DNA of 64,000 nt from Carallia brachiata (GCA_021464245.1 JADCRB010000013.1:7422945-7486944), one strand, 5' to 3'. Positions 31,251 to 46,600 are shown, numbered from the stretch's first letter. Made by a program: numbers and translations. Notes: generated from the sequence alone by a model not told the origin.

Positions 31251-33881
31251 ATATAGAAAAAATGAGTGTTGAGAGAGTTTTATTTCATTTAAAAGGTCTA
31301 CTCGACTTGATTCGGATTAATTGAGGTTCAATAAACTTCTAGATACTAGAATTTCAGACTAAAAAAAAACTATGAACTAACTAATATGAAGTATTCTTTT
31401 CTTTTCATAAATTTTACATTTTTTTTTAAATTAAAATTTAAAAACTCTAAAATAGATATTTAAATTTTAACAATTAAAGCATTATAAGGATGTAAGCTTG
31501 ATAATTGTTTGAACATGCGATTTAAAGGTAAAAGATCTAAAGATGGTATCGAGCAATCAATGTTATAATGATTCTTGAAATTGTCTAGATGCTCTTTTAG
31601 ATGCCTTAAGAAAGCAGACAATTTTGGGGACTGTTTTTCTGGTTTGGGGGCGGTGGGGAGTCTCTTGTCTTTTTGCGGCTTGTTGAAACCGAGGCTAATG
31701 TCACGTCGTGGCATGCACTTTGGCCATTGGATTGCGAAATGTAGAGATATCTTAGCCAAGGCAATCTGTATTCAAGGGTAATCATAAGTAGCACCACTTC
31801 GGTGGGCTAGACGATATAAGCAACAAGATAAGGTGGGAAGCGGTGGGACTTCTAAGTTGTGACTGAAATTGCTTGCTGGGATTTCAGGGTGTCTATTCGC
31901 CACAACTTCATTGAATTTAGGTCGTGGAGAGTATCGGTACTCACATTTTAGGATATCATGCTAGTAGCCCTTAGGAATTAGGATTATGAAGCTACTTGGT
32001 CTTGATAATCTAATCGAATCAACCCAGAAACAAAAGGTGACGAATACAATTAGATAAAATTGATAAAATAATACAAAGTTCTATTTTTGTTTACAATGCA
32101 GGGACACACACATGACACAAGCACAATATTCACATAAAATTATCATGATGATAGTGCAGTATGAACCACATCAAATGTGAGCATTAGGTATAAACAAATA
32201 GATAACAATTTTCTTTTCGATATATTTAGTTATTTATATTTTTACGCTCAGAAAATCCTTTAATTATGGGATTAAATTTTTTCTTTTTATCTATTAAGAA
32301 GTTCGCTCAGTCATAAGTTATACAATAAGATAACTCTTTTTATTCCTATTAAATTATTTCTTCATTTTTGAGATTCAGATTTCATAAATAGAAATTTAAA
32401 CTTTTAACGAATAGAGTATTTTTAGATAGATGGAATTAAAGTTTTAGTTGATTGCTCAATTGTTAAAAGGAACCTTAAGTTCATTTCCATCCTTGACTTA
32501 CTAACAAGGAAAAAAAATATATTTATCTTTTTGTTAGTATTTTTTCCTTCAAGATATTTGTCTGGCAAGTTGCATACTAATACAGCCAAATAGTTTTGGT
32601 TTCTTACTAGACTGAGATATGGTGCCAACCATTTTACTCCATGTCCAAGACAAGAGAGCATATCGACAGTCTTGCCGTAACCCCAAAGGTTTTCCGCATA
32701 GTACTTGTTTTAAGCTGCAATCTTTTCTTTATTAATTCTATATTGATATAGTTAGTACCTGGGATTGTGTTTTAGCTTGAAGATCGGTGTATCTTAGGAG
32801 ATTATTAAGGCAGTGCAGTCTAAGTTACTTCTTGCCCACATTTGCAGACATTTTTCCCGGGGAAAGACTCCTAGATTTCAAGCTTAAAAAAAAAAGGTCT
32901 TAAGATGTCGTTTGTGCCAATTTTCTGTGTTTCTTCTTGCTCAATATGTCTTTTTCATTCAGTAAATTTTGGCATGAGTAAAATGTGTGATTTTTTTTTT
33001 TTTTTTTAAATAAACACCTTTGTTTGATGATGTTTCATAAGCTGCCTAAGTGATATCCTTAAGAGAATTTTATATCAATTACAACGTACTAATTGATAGA
33101 AGAAGCAACTATACTACATGTACATAAAAGTGATGGACACAATTAATAAAATGAATGCAAAGCGAATGATGTGATATTGTATATATTCTCATTTCGAGGG
33201 TGAATATTACCAACGCACTGCAACAAATTATAACTATGTGATATTTCTTGACTTCAATATTCAAATTAATTACCCAATTTGTTAATGACAAGTCCCACAA
33301 AATTAATTCCAAGTTCTATTTTGACTATTTTAACACACAATCTCGTAGACTTAGTCACAATAAGCTTATATATTACACGTAATACATTTAATACGTTACA
33401 AATAACATTTATATAATATCACGAGTTCTACATCAATATTTACTATATCACTATAAAGTTTCCTTTATATTGATACAGTATTATATGTATGGCATAAAAT
33501 ATTTGTTATATAATATACAATCTTATTATGTCTAAATAAGTCTATGAATTTTGAGTTCAAGAAGAATTTTACAGTCCAAGAAGAGTTTTACGGTTCAATT
33601 TAGTTAAGGAAGACTGGAAACAAAGTGAAGATTCATCATGTGTGTCAAAAAAAAAAAAAAAATCATCGTGAAGCGGCGCAAGTTGCACAAATCTAATCAG
33701 TTATCAACTCCAGGCAAGTTGTTTCAGAACTTCAGGGGTAAGTGATATGTAATGCCTGTACTTAATTAGCGTATTAGTTCCAACGTCTTGACCAACGCAT
33801 GTTGTACGACCGAAACAGTCTTGCCGTAGTGTCAAAGAATGTCCGCACGTAAATGATCGGTACCTTATAAAGATACTTTTA
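31251..33881. other. Intergenic spacer, no gene seen
   Basis: AT-rich with scattered homopolymers. Short open frames here show no similarity or codon structure that I recognise. Confidence 0.55.
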
Positions 33882-34167
33882 AGGGTCTGTTTGTTTGCTG
33901 TAAAATAATTTATATTTGTAAAATATAAAATATTTGTAGGAAAAAATATTTGTAATAAAAATAATGATTTTTCTTTATCATTTACTTATAGCACAGTTTG
34001 TATTTTCCCTGAAAATAATTTCAGCTCTGCAAAATGAAAAATTATTTTACCTGAAAATCTGAAAATTTTTCCAAAATTTTACCTATGTAAAATATTTTCC
34101 GTGAAACAAACGCCGGAAACCTGTAAAATTTTTTCCTGTAAAATGTTTTATAGAAAACAAACACACT
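33882..34167. mobile_element. Tourist-like (PIF/Harbinger) MITE candidate, 286 bp
   Basis: The left end AGGGTCTGTTTGTTTGCTGT and right end TATAGAAAACAAACACACT are inverted repeats, flanked by TTA on both sides (33879-33881, 34168-34170). The interior is rich in TGTAAAATATT motifs and is noncoding. GGGTCTGTTTG is close to the usual Tourist terminus. Confidence 0.6.
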
Positions 34168-34170
34168 TTA

Positions 34171-36660
34171 AGTAGCAAGTTTTAAAAAGAATTAAAGTTG
34201 ATATAAAATTTATTTAAAAATATCTAATAATTTATTTATTTTTAATATTTTTTAAATTCAATTATTTAATAATTCATATTATTTTAATCTACTTTGATTC
34301 TACGTAAAGATTCCACCTAGCTTTTTTTTTTTTTTTTTTTGGTAATTCCACCTATAATTTTCCTAGATTACATTTTTGGTAAAGAGATTTTCGAAATAGG
34401 TATCAGCTTGGACCTGTAACTTGCAAAATTGGGGTTTTATTCAGAGCGAGTTAGATGGCCCCGTCCTAATATACGGATTTCTTAAAAGTTATTTGAGGCC
34501 TAGGTCCAAGGAAGGTTCCCCCAATGGAGCCCAAGATAATATTATTTGATAGAAACGCGAATTTTAGATTCGGCCCAACTGCCACTTAAGCTGAGAGCAG
34601 GCGGGGGAATGAAGAGGCTAATAGTTGGACCAAGTCAAAGCCAGTTTCCGATTTACTAATAAAAATAAAAGTTTTGATATTCAGACGGCTATCTCGCAAA
34701 TGGGGAGCCAGTAATTTCATCTTTTTTTTTTTTCTTTTTCTTTTTCGAATTCAAGTATATTATATATTCAAGTGAAATTTATTGTACATCAATCTTAATT
34801 ATTATATATGTGATATCTCTATTGTACATTAATTTTAACTTATATAAATATGAGTTTAATAAATCCTTATACTTAAATCTATTGCCTATCAAATTTAACT
34901 ACTATACACATAATACCAATTTTTTGAAAAAAAAATCAAAAAATTGGTGAGACCTATAGTTTTTCTTTTTTTCTCTCTCCTCCTGTGAACCCTTGTCCCA
35001 GACCCATCCAGCTATCAATTTTGTAAAAATAATTTCTTATTTAAAAATTTTCAGTTTAAGAAAAGCACAAAAATGCCAAACGTAAATGTGTCTGCGTTTG
35101 TATGGGACAGTGGACAAGACATAATTCTATTGATGCACGGCCTAATGCTTGCAATGAGCTATTGTTAGTATCAATATTTTAGCAGCAGATTCAAGTTCTA
35201 TAGCTACTCAACTGTGGCACGAGCCTCGTTCCCTGCTCTACGCCCACTTGACATTGCAATAGGTATTTCAAAAAAAGGAAAAATGTTTGTGGCCATATGA
35301 TTTTTTTTTTATTGTTTTTATATGTAATTTTTTTTGTGTAATCATATGCATATTTTGTGCAACCATAACAATAAAAAGTAATACAAAAAGTATTACTGTT
35401 TTTTTATTACATATTTTTTTGTTTATAGTTACACAAAAAATACTCACAGTTACATAAAAAAAATACGTATAAATATAATAGGAAAAAATCATATGCTTAT
35501 ATAATGAAACCCTTAAAAAAAACAATGAGAATATCTTTCACTGGAAGGAGTCCAACAGATGCGGCAAGAACATTGCAACAAAGTTAGATTTGTGATATAT
35601 CACATTGTCTCTATAAATATGTTTGAAGGCAAAAATAACATCATCTGAAGTAATTTAGTAATAAACTGACGTATTTCTTCGCTGACGATCTGAATTTGAC
35701 TTACGCTCTTCTCTAGCATAAGTTAGGTGGCCTTTAAATATAAGAAGTAATGTGCAGTGTTGATTATACGTTTCAGTAATTACTATGGTCTGTACTAATA
35801 AAGTCACGTTTAATCCCGTTAATACTTAAGTGGTGGGTCTGCACTTTTAAGATGATTAAACGAGTCTTTAACAAACGGATATTATTCTGATTTCAGTTCG
35901 TAAATTTGATGACCGACATACAAGCAATGAATTTTTTTTCTTATTTAAAAAGGATTAAAAAGGGTCACAAATGTTTAGCCTCTTTTGCGTTTAATCTTCT
36001 TGAATTTCAATCCACGTTATAAGACCTACGTAGTTTCTAATTTTAAAATTGAGACCATCCGTCGTGATTTTGTTAAGTTTTAAGCCATTTTGATTATTAT
36101 TATTATTATTTGTTCGGGAATCTTTTAGAATGTATTTTTTAAAAAAGTTTTGCTACGAGAGTTATCAGATCTTTGTGGTAAGATCGACTTTTAAATCGTT
36201 AATTTTTTTATTTAACTTCTTTTATATGTATGACATACTAATAAAATACTATTTGACTTGAAACGAGTTTTTCAAACTTGACCATAGTGTGAAGAGTCTT
36301 AAACTCGTATACCACGTTCACATTAAATATTCTCAAATCATACAAGAGGAAAGTGGAAACGGGGACTCGAATTCGAGTTAATGTTAAGAACGACATATCA
36401 GATCACTACTAAACTGTTACTTCTGATAATACTTAATAGAATCAAAAAAATTGAACTCATACATTTAAAAATTTTAGAATCAACAACATTTAGGATTTAT
36501 CAAACAATACAATGTCTCACTCCCTTCCAAAAAAAAAAATAAAAAAGGGAACAATTGTAATGAGTTAAAAAAGATTAAATCTCATAATATTTAAATTTTA
36601 TAAATATTTTGAAAAAAAAATAATAAATTTTAAATGAATGTCTCAGTTGTCAAAATTACT
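34171..36660. other. Intergenic spacer, no gene seen
   Basis: AT-rich; nothing beyond homopolymer runs and short noncoding frames. Confidence 0.55.
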
Positions 36661-36689
36661 AACCACAGCACATGGAATTGAAAACCGGA

Positions 36690-37290
36690 CCGGACCGGCC
36701 GGTTCAACCGGAAAAATCGGGAACCGGTCCTAGGTCCGGTCCGGTTCAAGTCTAAAAATGGAATTCGAACCGAACCGGAAAAAACCGGTCAAGAACCGGG
36801 AAAACCGGGACCGGTTGAACCGGGTGAACCGGTTCAATTTAAATTAAAAAATTTTAAATTATAATTTAACCCAAAATTTTATCTAAATTATAATTAAAAC
36901 TCTAATTTTAACTAAAAATTCTAATTTAGTCCTCAATTGATTAAAATTTTCAATTTAATCTTTAAAATTTAAAAATTAATATTTAATCACTATTTATAAA
37001 TATTATTTTTTAAATTAATTTTTATAAATTACATTTTATTAAATATACTAATTGTAATATCTTTAATGTATGTAAATATTAGTATAATTCTTAAAATACA
37101 CTTTATTTTAAATATTTATTATCATTCTTATATAATATAACATTTTATATAATTATATAAGCTATATAAAAATTTAATTTTTATATATTTAATATTAAAT
37201 ACCGGTTTTACCGGTTTAACGGCGATTTTATCGGTCGAACCTTGAACCTCTCAGTTTTCCGATTCAATGACCGGTTCAGTTCTGAAAACC
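36690..37290. mobile_element. ACCGG-rich nonautonomous element
   Basis: Dense CCGGTTCAACCGG / GAACCGGTC motifs at 36690-36835 and again in inverted form at 37200-37280 (ACCGGTTTTACCGGTTTAAC, GACCGGTTCAG), separated by a plain AT-rich centre. The outer ends GAAAACCGGACCGG and CTGAAAACCTT can be read as inverted termini. This type of CCGGTT-rich element is common in dicot genomes; superfamily unresolved. Confidence 0.6.
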
Positions 37291-39231
37291 TTATCACAGC
37301 ATCGCATTGAACAAATTAAAACTTCAAGTACACTAAGAAAAAGAAGTACCACGTGCAGTTTAAGCTCATTTAACTCGAGAAAAAAATAAAATAAAATAAA
37401 ACTCGCACTTGAGAAGGTTGTGGACCTACCAGCGCTTGCCTATCGGACGTGTCCCTTTGGGATTGGCGGCTGAGGAGTGGAATTAAACTTTTAGTCGTTG
37501 CCAGTCGTTGGACTAGTGCATCTGAGTGTAGGCGATCTAGACCTTGTACTTTTCCTTCAGCCTCGCCGTCCGACGTCCACGCAGCCCCCGCCTCCGTCGT
37601 CGACAGCGGAATCTGAGTTAGAGTGGACTTCGTATTCGGGTCCCATCCCTCCATTTTTTTTTTTCGTTCTTTCCGGTTATCCCCAACCTCAACACTTCAC
37701 CACAATTTTGGATTTTCCGGTGAGTTTTTGTCACTGTGATTAAATATTAAAATGATGAGATTAAAATTATGAATTTGGAAGTATTTTATAATTGATTTAG
37801 TATTATACCACCATTTTAATTTATACTAACAAAAATCTATTTAAAACCGCCATTGATATTTGATAAAATTAGATTTAATAAATGTAACGCCATTACCCAA
37901 AAGTTTGACTGCTTTTAACGAATAATCTGAAATTTGATAGTAAATTAGTATTAGTTTAATTAGTCTGATTTTATTTTTCTCAGAAATATAGTTGTAATTG
38001 AATTGAGTTTATCTAAATTTATGTTCATTCCTAAAGTATTTTGAATCAGTTTTTGCCTTTTGGGACAAACTCAAGTCGCTGCAAACTTCTTTTTCAGGCT
38101 GATCGAAGTCAATTAATCATTTAATTTACAGGTCAACAAAATAATTCGATTTTCAATTAGTGCACAAGAAAGACAAAATGAGCAAAATGTTGTCAAAATA
38201 AGCGAAAAAGGAAATAAATGCAAATGATAAAGACAGGTGCGCTAATAAATACTCTTCTTGACCATTAAAACCTTTGTCTAATCTGATTGATTTAGACTAA
38301 TCGAATCAATGAACCAATGAATTGGACACAATATTAGATTAATTATGAAAGAAAATCGGATGAACTTTTAATTCAGTTTGCATATTGTTGACCGGTAAAA
38401 CTAAATTTTTTCCCTTTTTAAAAAATGTTGTTACTTTAAAACTCAGCCCAAAACTCAAGAAATTTAAAATGGCAAATGGAATAAATAAATTCAGTCAAAC
38501 ACTATTTTTTATTATATTTCAGGATACACCCACGTTAAGATGATTCATTTATCATAAAAGTGAAATTAATAACTACAATGTCATTCTATAATTTTCTTTT
38601 CGATGAATAGAAAAATTTATTATAGAATTATAAAAAATATTTTACATTCACTCAAAATGTACAAAATTATGTTATATATAAATACTACTATACATTAGTA
38701 AGATATCAGTTCAACTAGTAAAACGAGCTAATGATTCTCTAATTGGAGTAATGAACAATGACCCATTAGCCCAGAACAATATCAATTAACTTGAAAATGT
38801 CCAAAACTCAAGTCATCCACCTTCAAGGCCTCCCCATTGCGACGGCTCCTTATACACAAAAATCCTTACTGAGCATAAATTACGTAAAATTAAAATAGTA
38901 TAAAAATACTATTTATTATTATATAATTAGATTTTAAAAATAATAAATAAATAATAAATTGTGTGCTAGTTCGTTTTTTTTTTTAAATTATGCGGGGTGG
39001 TCATCCTAAATAAAATCACACGGTCGCACCAAATGCCCTATCCCATATGGGAAATCCATCTCTATATAAATTCAAATCAAAAGCCACCACCGGCTGTCCT
39101 CTTCCGTAACGTCCGATTCCATGTTCCGTCCTAGAAAGCCCCGTCGTTCCTCTTGAAAACCCTAACCACCGCCAATCACCGGTGTCCGACTCCAGGATTA
39201 CGCTCGGAAGAGTAGAAATCGACCAATTAAT
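37291..39231. other. Spacer and upstream region of symplekin
   Basis: No gene supported. 37430-37700 is less AT-rich and has open frames, but no recognisable protein. TATATAAA at 39063-39070, about 160 bp before the symplekin ATG, is a candidate TATA box. Confidence 0.45.
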
Positions 39232-40607
39232 ATGGCTTCTAGGGACCAAGCGCTGTCTCTCCTCACCGCCGCAAACAACCACGCCGACCTGGCGGTGAAG
39301 CTCTCTTCCTTGAAGCAGGCCAAGGACATTCTCTTGTCAGTCGAGCCGTCTCTCGCCGCCGAGCTCTTTCCTTACTTGGTCGAACTCCAGTACTCGCCGG
39401 AGTGTCTCGTTAGGAAAATGCTCGTTGAGTTAGTTCAAACCCTAATTTCCCTGCCTCTACTGTTTTTTCTTCTTGTTTTTTTTTTTTTTGGGAAATTTGT
39501 CGTTATTAATGTTTTTTATGACGGAATTTATTTGGTTATTGTGTCATTATGAGAATTTCATTGCTTGGGTTACTCGATTCCTTTTCTCTTGTGCTTGCTT
39601 TTATCTAACTTGTCTGCCTCAATTTCAGTTTCCTCTTTAATTTTCCGTAGACTTTTGTCTGGAATAATTGAATGCTAGGGTTTTAGGGAAAGTGATGAAT
39701 TTATGCTTTGGGATTCATTTACTGTACACGGAATTTTATTCCATGTTTTTTCCCAAATGGCTGGCAGGATAATCGAAGATATTTGTTTAAAAGCAATGGA
39801 GCATTGTTCTATACTGATAAGTATCTTATTGGCGTTCCTAAGAGATTCTGATCCAATAATTGCAAGGCAGTCTATAGTCACTGGGACACATCTCTTTTCC
39901 AGTGTTCTAGACAAGATGGCATTTCAGGTCTCCCATTTTTAATGCTCTCCTTTCCACAAAACACACCTGCATGCTTTATTTTGGATGTGGAAACAGTTCA
40001 TAATTGAATTTCTGAAATAATAGGCATTTGCGCCTCATATTCCAAATGAGAGAAAAAAAACTAGGATGCATGTAATTTGAAAGCAGTGGCGGATCTACGA
40101 ATTGGAGTTGTTTTTTTTTTGGGGGGGGGGAATAGGTATTAAAAAATTATCTTTTTTCAATTTTCTCGTTGTAAGCAATAACATAAATAGTAAAATAATA
40201 TTATCTTATTAATAAATAGTAACTTAGACAGTAAAATGTTATCATTTTAATATACTCAGTAACCTTCTAGTTGAAAAAAAAACAAGAGAGTGGGTGTAAA
40301 ATATAAAATACAAAATTAATTGGGAGCTAAATATAAATCTTAATGATGGTAATAGTATAAATTTTAACATTTTCATACCACCTTTCCAGTGAGGACAGTT
40401 GAAGGGGGGGGTTGCAAATCATAAATATTTTTTGGGGGGGGGTGGTAAAAGGCTAAAATTAGTATAAACTATACCTTTTTTTTTTTTTTTTCAAGGTGGG
40501 CACTTGCCCATCCTCAAGCCTTAATGGATCCTCCAGTGTTTGAAGAGTATTGTGGTGGCATCCTGTTCAAGTATAAGAATATGACCATTTTGTTTATGAC
40601 AAATCAA

Positions 40608-40642
<35 letters not shown>

Positions 40643-43600
40643 GTGCGCGCGCTACTGCACGCTATGCACTAATTCCCACGTGCTTCTCAGCCTTTTTGTT
40701 TTGGATGCTGTGAGAAATCATTATGTTATATAATGTTGCTTTTATGGCGTATAGTATTTCCTCATCTTAATGGTCATTTCATTATTTCCACATAATATAA
40801 GTTTGGATTATGAATAACATGATGCATATGCTTTTCATGGGAAACTATATCTCACTGCCTCTTATTAAATTGGATTAGGGCTTTGTTGTTTTTCTTATTG
40901 TTGTACAGTCTCACCGGCGAGGCAAGGTGGAAAGGTGGCTTGAAGATTTATGGATATGGATGCTTAAGTTCAAGGATGTTGTCTTTGCAATTGCAGTGGA
41001 GGTACTCTGTGACTGTGCTTGTTGAATGAAAATTTCACCTGTTTTCAGTTAATTTTATCAATTATTGCATTTGTTTTCACGCCGATGAAAAAAAGTGTAT
41101 TTAAATTGCTGCGTGTGCTTTTTTCCTCTGGGGGAGAGGAGTAAGGAAGGGGGTCCCTTAACAACTGTAATTCTGCTGTACAAGTTATTAGTTAATTTTG
41201 TTGCAGCAATCCAAAAGGCTCATGTGTTAGAAGGCCATACATAATCTATGGACTATTAGGTTCTTAACTTACAGAGTTTAAGTTAGATCATCTCATCTAG
41301 AAAAGACTAACCTTTTTCTGCAGGATCTTTATAGAAATCTTACATTTTGATTTAGATATATCTAAGTGGTCTTTTTGTGATCAAGGCCCATGGAAGTAAT
41401 CTTAGTCCCTTGTTTGCATTGGTCAACATAGTTTGGGCATTTAATTAGATCCTCCTTCAAGAATTTTAATGGATTTTATGTTTCTACATTCTGATTGTGG
41501 AGACATTTGAAATTTATGCCTGCCTGATTGTCACTTTGACTTGTCTGTAGCCTGGTCATGTTGGAACAAAGTTGCTGGCACTGAAGTTCTTGGAAACATA
41601 TGTTTTACTGTTTACAAGTGACACTGACTCTGAAAATCAAGTCACTGAAGGTACTGTTATAAAATTTTTAAGGGTATGAAAGAATCATATGGGATGACTG
41701 ATGGCTGGAATTTTTTTTTTTCCTTTTTCACGGAATCTCCTTTGAACTAATTAATATCCTTTCTGGTTGATCTGTGTGTACAAATCGCAGGACATAGACG
41801 GTTATTTAATATTTCATGGCTGGCTGGTGGGCATCCCATTTTGGATGCGGCAGCACTCGCGTCAGATGCAAATAGAACACTTAAAATACTATTGGATTTC
41901 TTACGGATGCCTGGTAGACACCCTGGTTCATTGACAATCGGTATTATCAATTGGTGAGTCTTGATGTTGAAATTGTCAATTTTTTTGCCCATTCATTTAT
42001 AGGCTGTTCAGAAATCTTTATGTCCCTTCTCGCCACAAATGTTTTGTCTCTCTTCTATTGTATGTTTCAGCTTTCCTTAAATGCTGTTAGACAATAGGAC
42101 TGGGATGGAGGAAGTGTCCTCATGCTTGATGTTACTATACTTCCATACCTCCTCATGCCTCGAAATTGATGCTAAACGTGTTGCATGACTTTGGTTGCTT
42201 ATTTAAAATGCTGGTTAGGCACATTGGTGAGTGGAAATGTTAGGATGTCTAGAATTTTTAGATATGACAATTTATCTATTATATGCATGGCTAAAAAACT
42301 GCGAATTTCACATTCTGACCTTTTCTGCTCTTGTTAATACCCCCATCCCACGAAAAAAAAAATAAATTTGACCTTTAATAACTAATTGGTTGTTGGTAAT
42401 AAATTTTTATTAAGAAAGAAACCTACAAGTGAACCTCTTCATTTGGCTTCCATTAAATACGCAGCCCTAGCATTAGAAGCATATAGGGCGTTCCAATGCA
42501 TGAGACACTGTTATGCACCCTTACTACTGTTTTAAGGAGCGGCCATTTAAGCAACTCAAGACTGTAACTTCCAGGTCACAGTGCAGTAAACTTACCGTTG
42601 CATCAAGGTTCTTCCTTAACATCATAAATGTATGAGCTCGTTGGACTACAACTGTTATTCTCTGTGAGATGAAGGGTTATTTGTGCTTTCATGTAAGAGA
42701 TGAAAGTCTGCATGGTTATCTAATGAACCTCTGGGATTATGTTATGCAAAGAACTCTCACTAAATGTCCTAATGGCTGTGGAATTGTGCTTGGTACTACA
42801 ACCATGGGGGTGGGTTGTTGTTGTTAAGAAGGTGCTATCAAGTTAAACAGGTAGAAAATATAGACTTAGCATACCTGCTATCCCATTTGCTGAGCACACT
42901 TGCTGTGTTTAGTGGAACCTTCTTTCTTAATTTTATTCCCATGATTTTTTGTTTTTTTGGTGAAGGAGAAAGGACTAGCAAAATGCCTTTCTATCTAGTT
43001 TTTTCTCTGCAGTGCATGGGCCTTTTTTTTTTTTTGGTTTTCTTGCACAAATATAACATGGCTAGCAGTTTGAATGAAAACCTGTCTGTGCCCAATTATC
43101 TTCCATTTCTTGGCTTTCTCTTGTACTGTTTATGTCGAAGAAGATAACAGTAGCAGCTTTATGTCAAGTCCTTAAGTGCTTGCTTTGATGTGTGACAGGA
43201 TTGAACATCTGCATCAAAGAATACATATATATTACGCATCTTGTTCCCCACTATCACATTTTGTGTTGAGATGTACTATTGCTCATGCGCAATTTCTTTC
43301 CTGGGAAGAAGTTTAGCTTCAAATATTTAGCATTTTTTTTTCAGCACGAATGCCTGATTGGATTTATTATAAATATTCTGTTATTGATACATCAAATATT
43401 TTTCGATTAATGGATGCCTTGAAATTTTGATGCGTATAGGGGGGTGAAATGCATATCGCCCACAGTTACACTTGAAATTTTGGAGGGATACCTGAAACTT
43501 GAAAACACGTTATAGTACAAGTTGAACTGCTTGCTTTTGGTATAATTGCAGCATGCTGATCAGTTCTCTTTTGAGGAAATTGTTGGGCTTCAATACTGCT

Positions 43601-46600
43601 GCATTGGTGGTTCAGAAAAGGAGAGTTCTTGGGTAGACAATGGTCACATTGTTTGGATACTTTCAAGCACTGTTGGCAAGTGATTGGTATGGTTAATTGA
43701 TGGTAAAATGGTCCTCCCAGGTGCTGAGACAGACGGGCAGTTTGTGCTCATTAAGAGACCAATTAATTTCTTTTGTTCAAGGGTCTTTGTTGTATGTGAA
43801 TAACAGCTGATGGCTAACAAGATATTAGTTTATGTATTTAATGTTTTGCAACAGTTGATACACAATTAATACTCTTCAGTAATCAAAATTTTTTCAAACT
43901 GGGAATCACCCATTATATGCTCTCTAAATGTTATGGTTCCAGATCTTCATTTCACTTCTTTAGTTAGCAGTGAAGTTTTTTATTGAAGTTTTCTTTTGTT
44001 TTGCTTTATATGCATCAGCAATAATTGAATACAATGGTGAAGCTCTGTAAGGTAGCTAGTTGTAACATGAAACTTGTTGACTGTGTTCTGTTGTTACTTC
44101 TGGACGTGGATGATGAATTAATCATCAATGATTCTGCTACGTTGAAAAGTTAGTGTTTCGTGTGCGCGCAAACTTGACCCTTATGCAGTGTACTGCCCTT
44201 TCAGAACATTCTTGAATTTACTACCCATATACCAAGCGGTAATATTTGCAGAATAAAGGCAGTGAGTGTATTCTAAAACTCAGGCACTGGAGGATACTGA
44301 ATTCATCAAAGTAACCTTTATGTTTATGTTCTGGAAAGCTGGAGCGAAAATGTGCCATAAAGCAATCTTAAGAGCTTGTTGCCCCATAACACACACTTGT
44401 GACAATCAGTTGGATGCCATTAAAATTTGAGCTGGGCCTGTTTCACATGAAACAGTTATATTGACGTGTAATTTTGGATTAAACTCGTGCATAATCAGGC
44501 AACTGTTTATACCACAAAATTCCCATCCATTTATAGCAGTGTGTACTTTATCGTTATCTCATCAGGTTTCTTTGATCAACCTTGATAAAGGAAATGAGAA
44601 CCAGGAATGTGGCATTAAGTGATTTGATGTACAGGATTTGCTGTGGAAGCAAGTTTGGTCACACTTGTTTGTATCAAATAAAAATGCTGTGTTGTTATAT
44701 GATTACTGCTCCTGCCAGATGTTCTTCATATGGATGCTGCATAGAACTTATTTTGTTGAATTATTGCGCTGATTTTTTCATCTTGTAGAGTGACCAGTTG
44801 ATATAGTGTGATGAGAATATGCATTTTGGTTGTGTTGTCAAGCAATGTGTGATTCTGAGCCATTTTCATAGGATATATTGGTGGTTGAAAATAATATATG
44901 CCTGGAATCCCTTGTTAAGGAGTAAAAACAGAGCCATCATGGAAATTTATCAAGTTCTTAGCAGAACGCCATGTAATTATCGAAGTAATCGTGTTTGCTC
45001 ATAAAAAATGAAGTTATTTTCTGGGATGTTTATATGCCCTTTTAGTGCAAACCCACTTCAGGAGAAATTTGGTTAAAATGTGAGGAATCATTTACACCAG
45101 ATGGAGCATTATTCAATCAGGAGAGTTTCCTACTCAAGTTGCAACTGGGATGGAAGCAATGTTGTATGCTGCTTGCTGTGATATTAACTGAAGTTGGTGC
45201 TGCTTTTTGGTTGGACCCTTTTGCGCTTAACAGTTTATTGGCTGTTAACAACATGCCACTCTTGTTTACAAGCAGCTGGCAGTAAAACTATCCTGATGTT
45301 CTGCTTACATTAATTTTAGTTTTCATGAAGTAGCAAAATCTTATGGAAGTGTCAATATATTTGATTTCAGAAGGCTGCTTTGCACTTTAATTGAAGTCCT
45401 TGAATCTGTGGTGTGAATTAGTGGTTGTGGCAACGAAAGTGGCACTATGAGGCTTAGATTGGTTGTTTTCAACAATTGAAAGGAACTTTTGTGGTTAATA
45501 TCCTAGGATGCCTTACAACTTGTATTATGGGTTGGTCAATGTTAAGGTTTAAAAAAATCATAATAAGGAGGCTTATTGCGACACAGCCATTTTTAAGCCT
45601 GGGGATGAGCAACAGCCTTATATGGAGATAATATAAAGTGCCTATTTGGTAAAAAGAAGGTAGTGGAATTCAGCAACTTTGGAGAGTGGTAGATGTGTAG
45701 TTTTGGCGCACTTATGTGATTTGATGGTTCTCACAATTGTTGTCCTGAACTGTTTGAAGAATGCGATTTATTTTCGTTTTTCTGGGTTTTTTTTTCTGAC
45801 ATCCCATAATTTGTTTAAGGAGGTATATGGTTTATAAATCTCTTAAATCCTGCAACCTGGCAGGCTGTAGGTGGTAAGGAATTTGATATCTAGTGGAATA
45901 GAAGAGTTTCTGATATGCAGTTCAGTTTCCTTATTGTTGTGTAGAAGTATGCAAAATTTCTTGTAGACAGAGTGGAAGATGGAATGGCATCAGATCTTTG
46001 CGTATACAGTGCTCTGTCTTCCTTCTGAAGCCTTGACAGGCTTATTAGGTTAGAAAATACATAATAGATTTCATCTATGAAAGTTGGCCATTAGATGGGA
46101 GGTGCCCCTTGCTTTAATTGATTTATGCTAAGTGACAATATTTGAGGCCAAGCATTAAGTTCACAATGCGTTCTGGGTCTTGATAAAGTAGGTCATGCAT
46201 AAGATTGGATTATACAATATTTTCCACATTAAGTAGTTGAATCCACGCTAAGTAGCTTTTGAAACTCGACTTTCTGGGTTTGATATCTGTTATATTACTT
46301 AGACAATGATGCAAAAGTCAACTATTTAATTTTATAAGGCATCTTTGGTTTCAGTGAGTTGCAGAATGAAGTTTCTGCTTTAGTTTTGTTGCATGTCTTT
46401 CAGTGTTTTTTTTTTTTGGTTGAAATGCCTCATCCGTTGAATGAATTGCAAGTCCAAGGTTGTTGCTTGCCGTGCTTTTCTGCTTTGACTCTTCAGGGTG
46501 TTATCGTTAAACTAGCTATTACTTCTTATCATTGGATGTGGTCTCAATATACTGGAAGCTGAAGGGTCTCTTAGATTATAGGGAAAAATGCCCTTGCCTT

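Noticed and set aside
42815..43147. A 110-codon frame inside symplekin intron 5
   Set aside because: Hydrophobic T-rich translation without similarity; lies in the middle of an intron, in the same strand but with no splice support.
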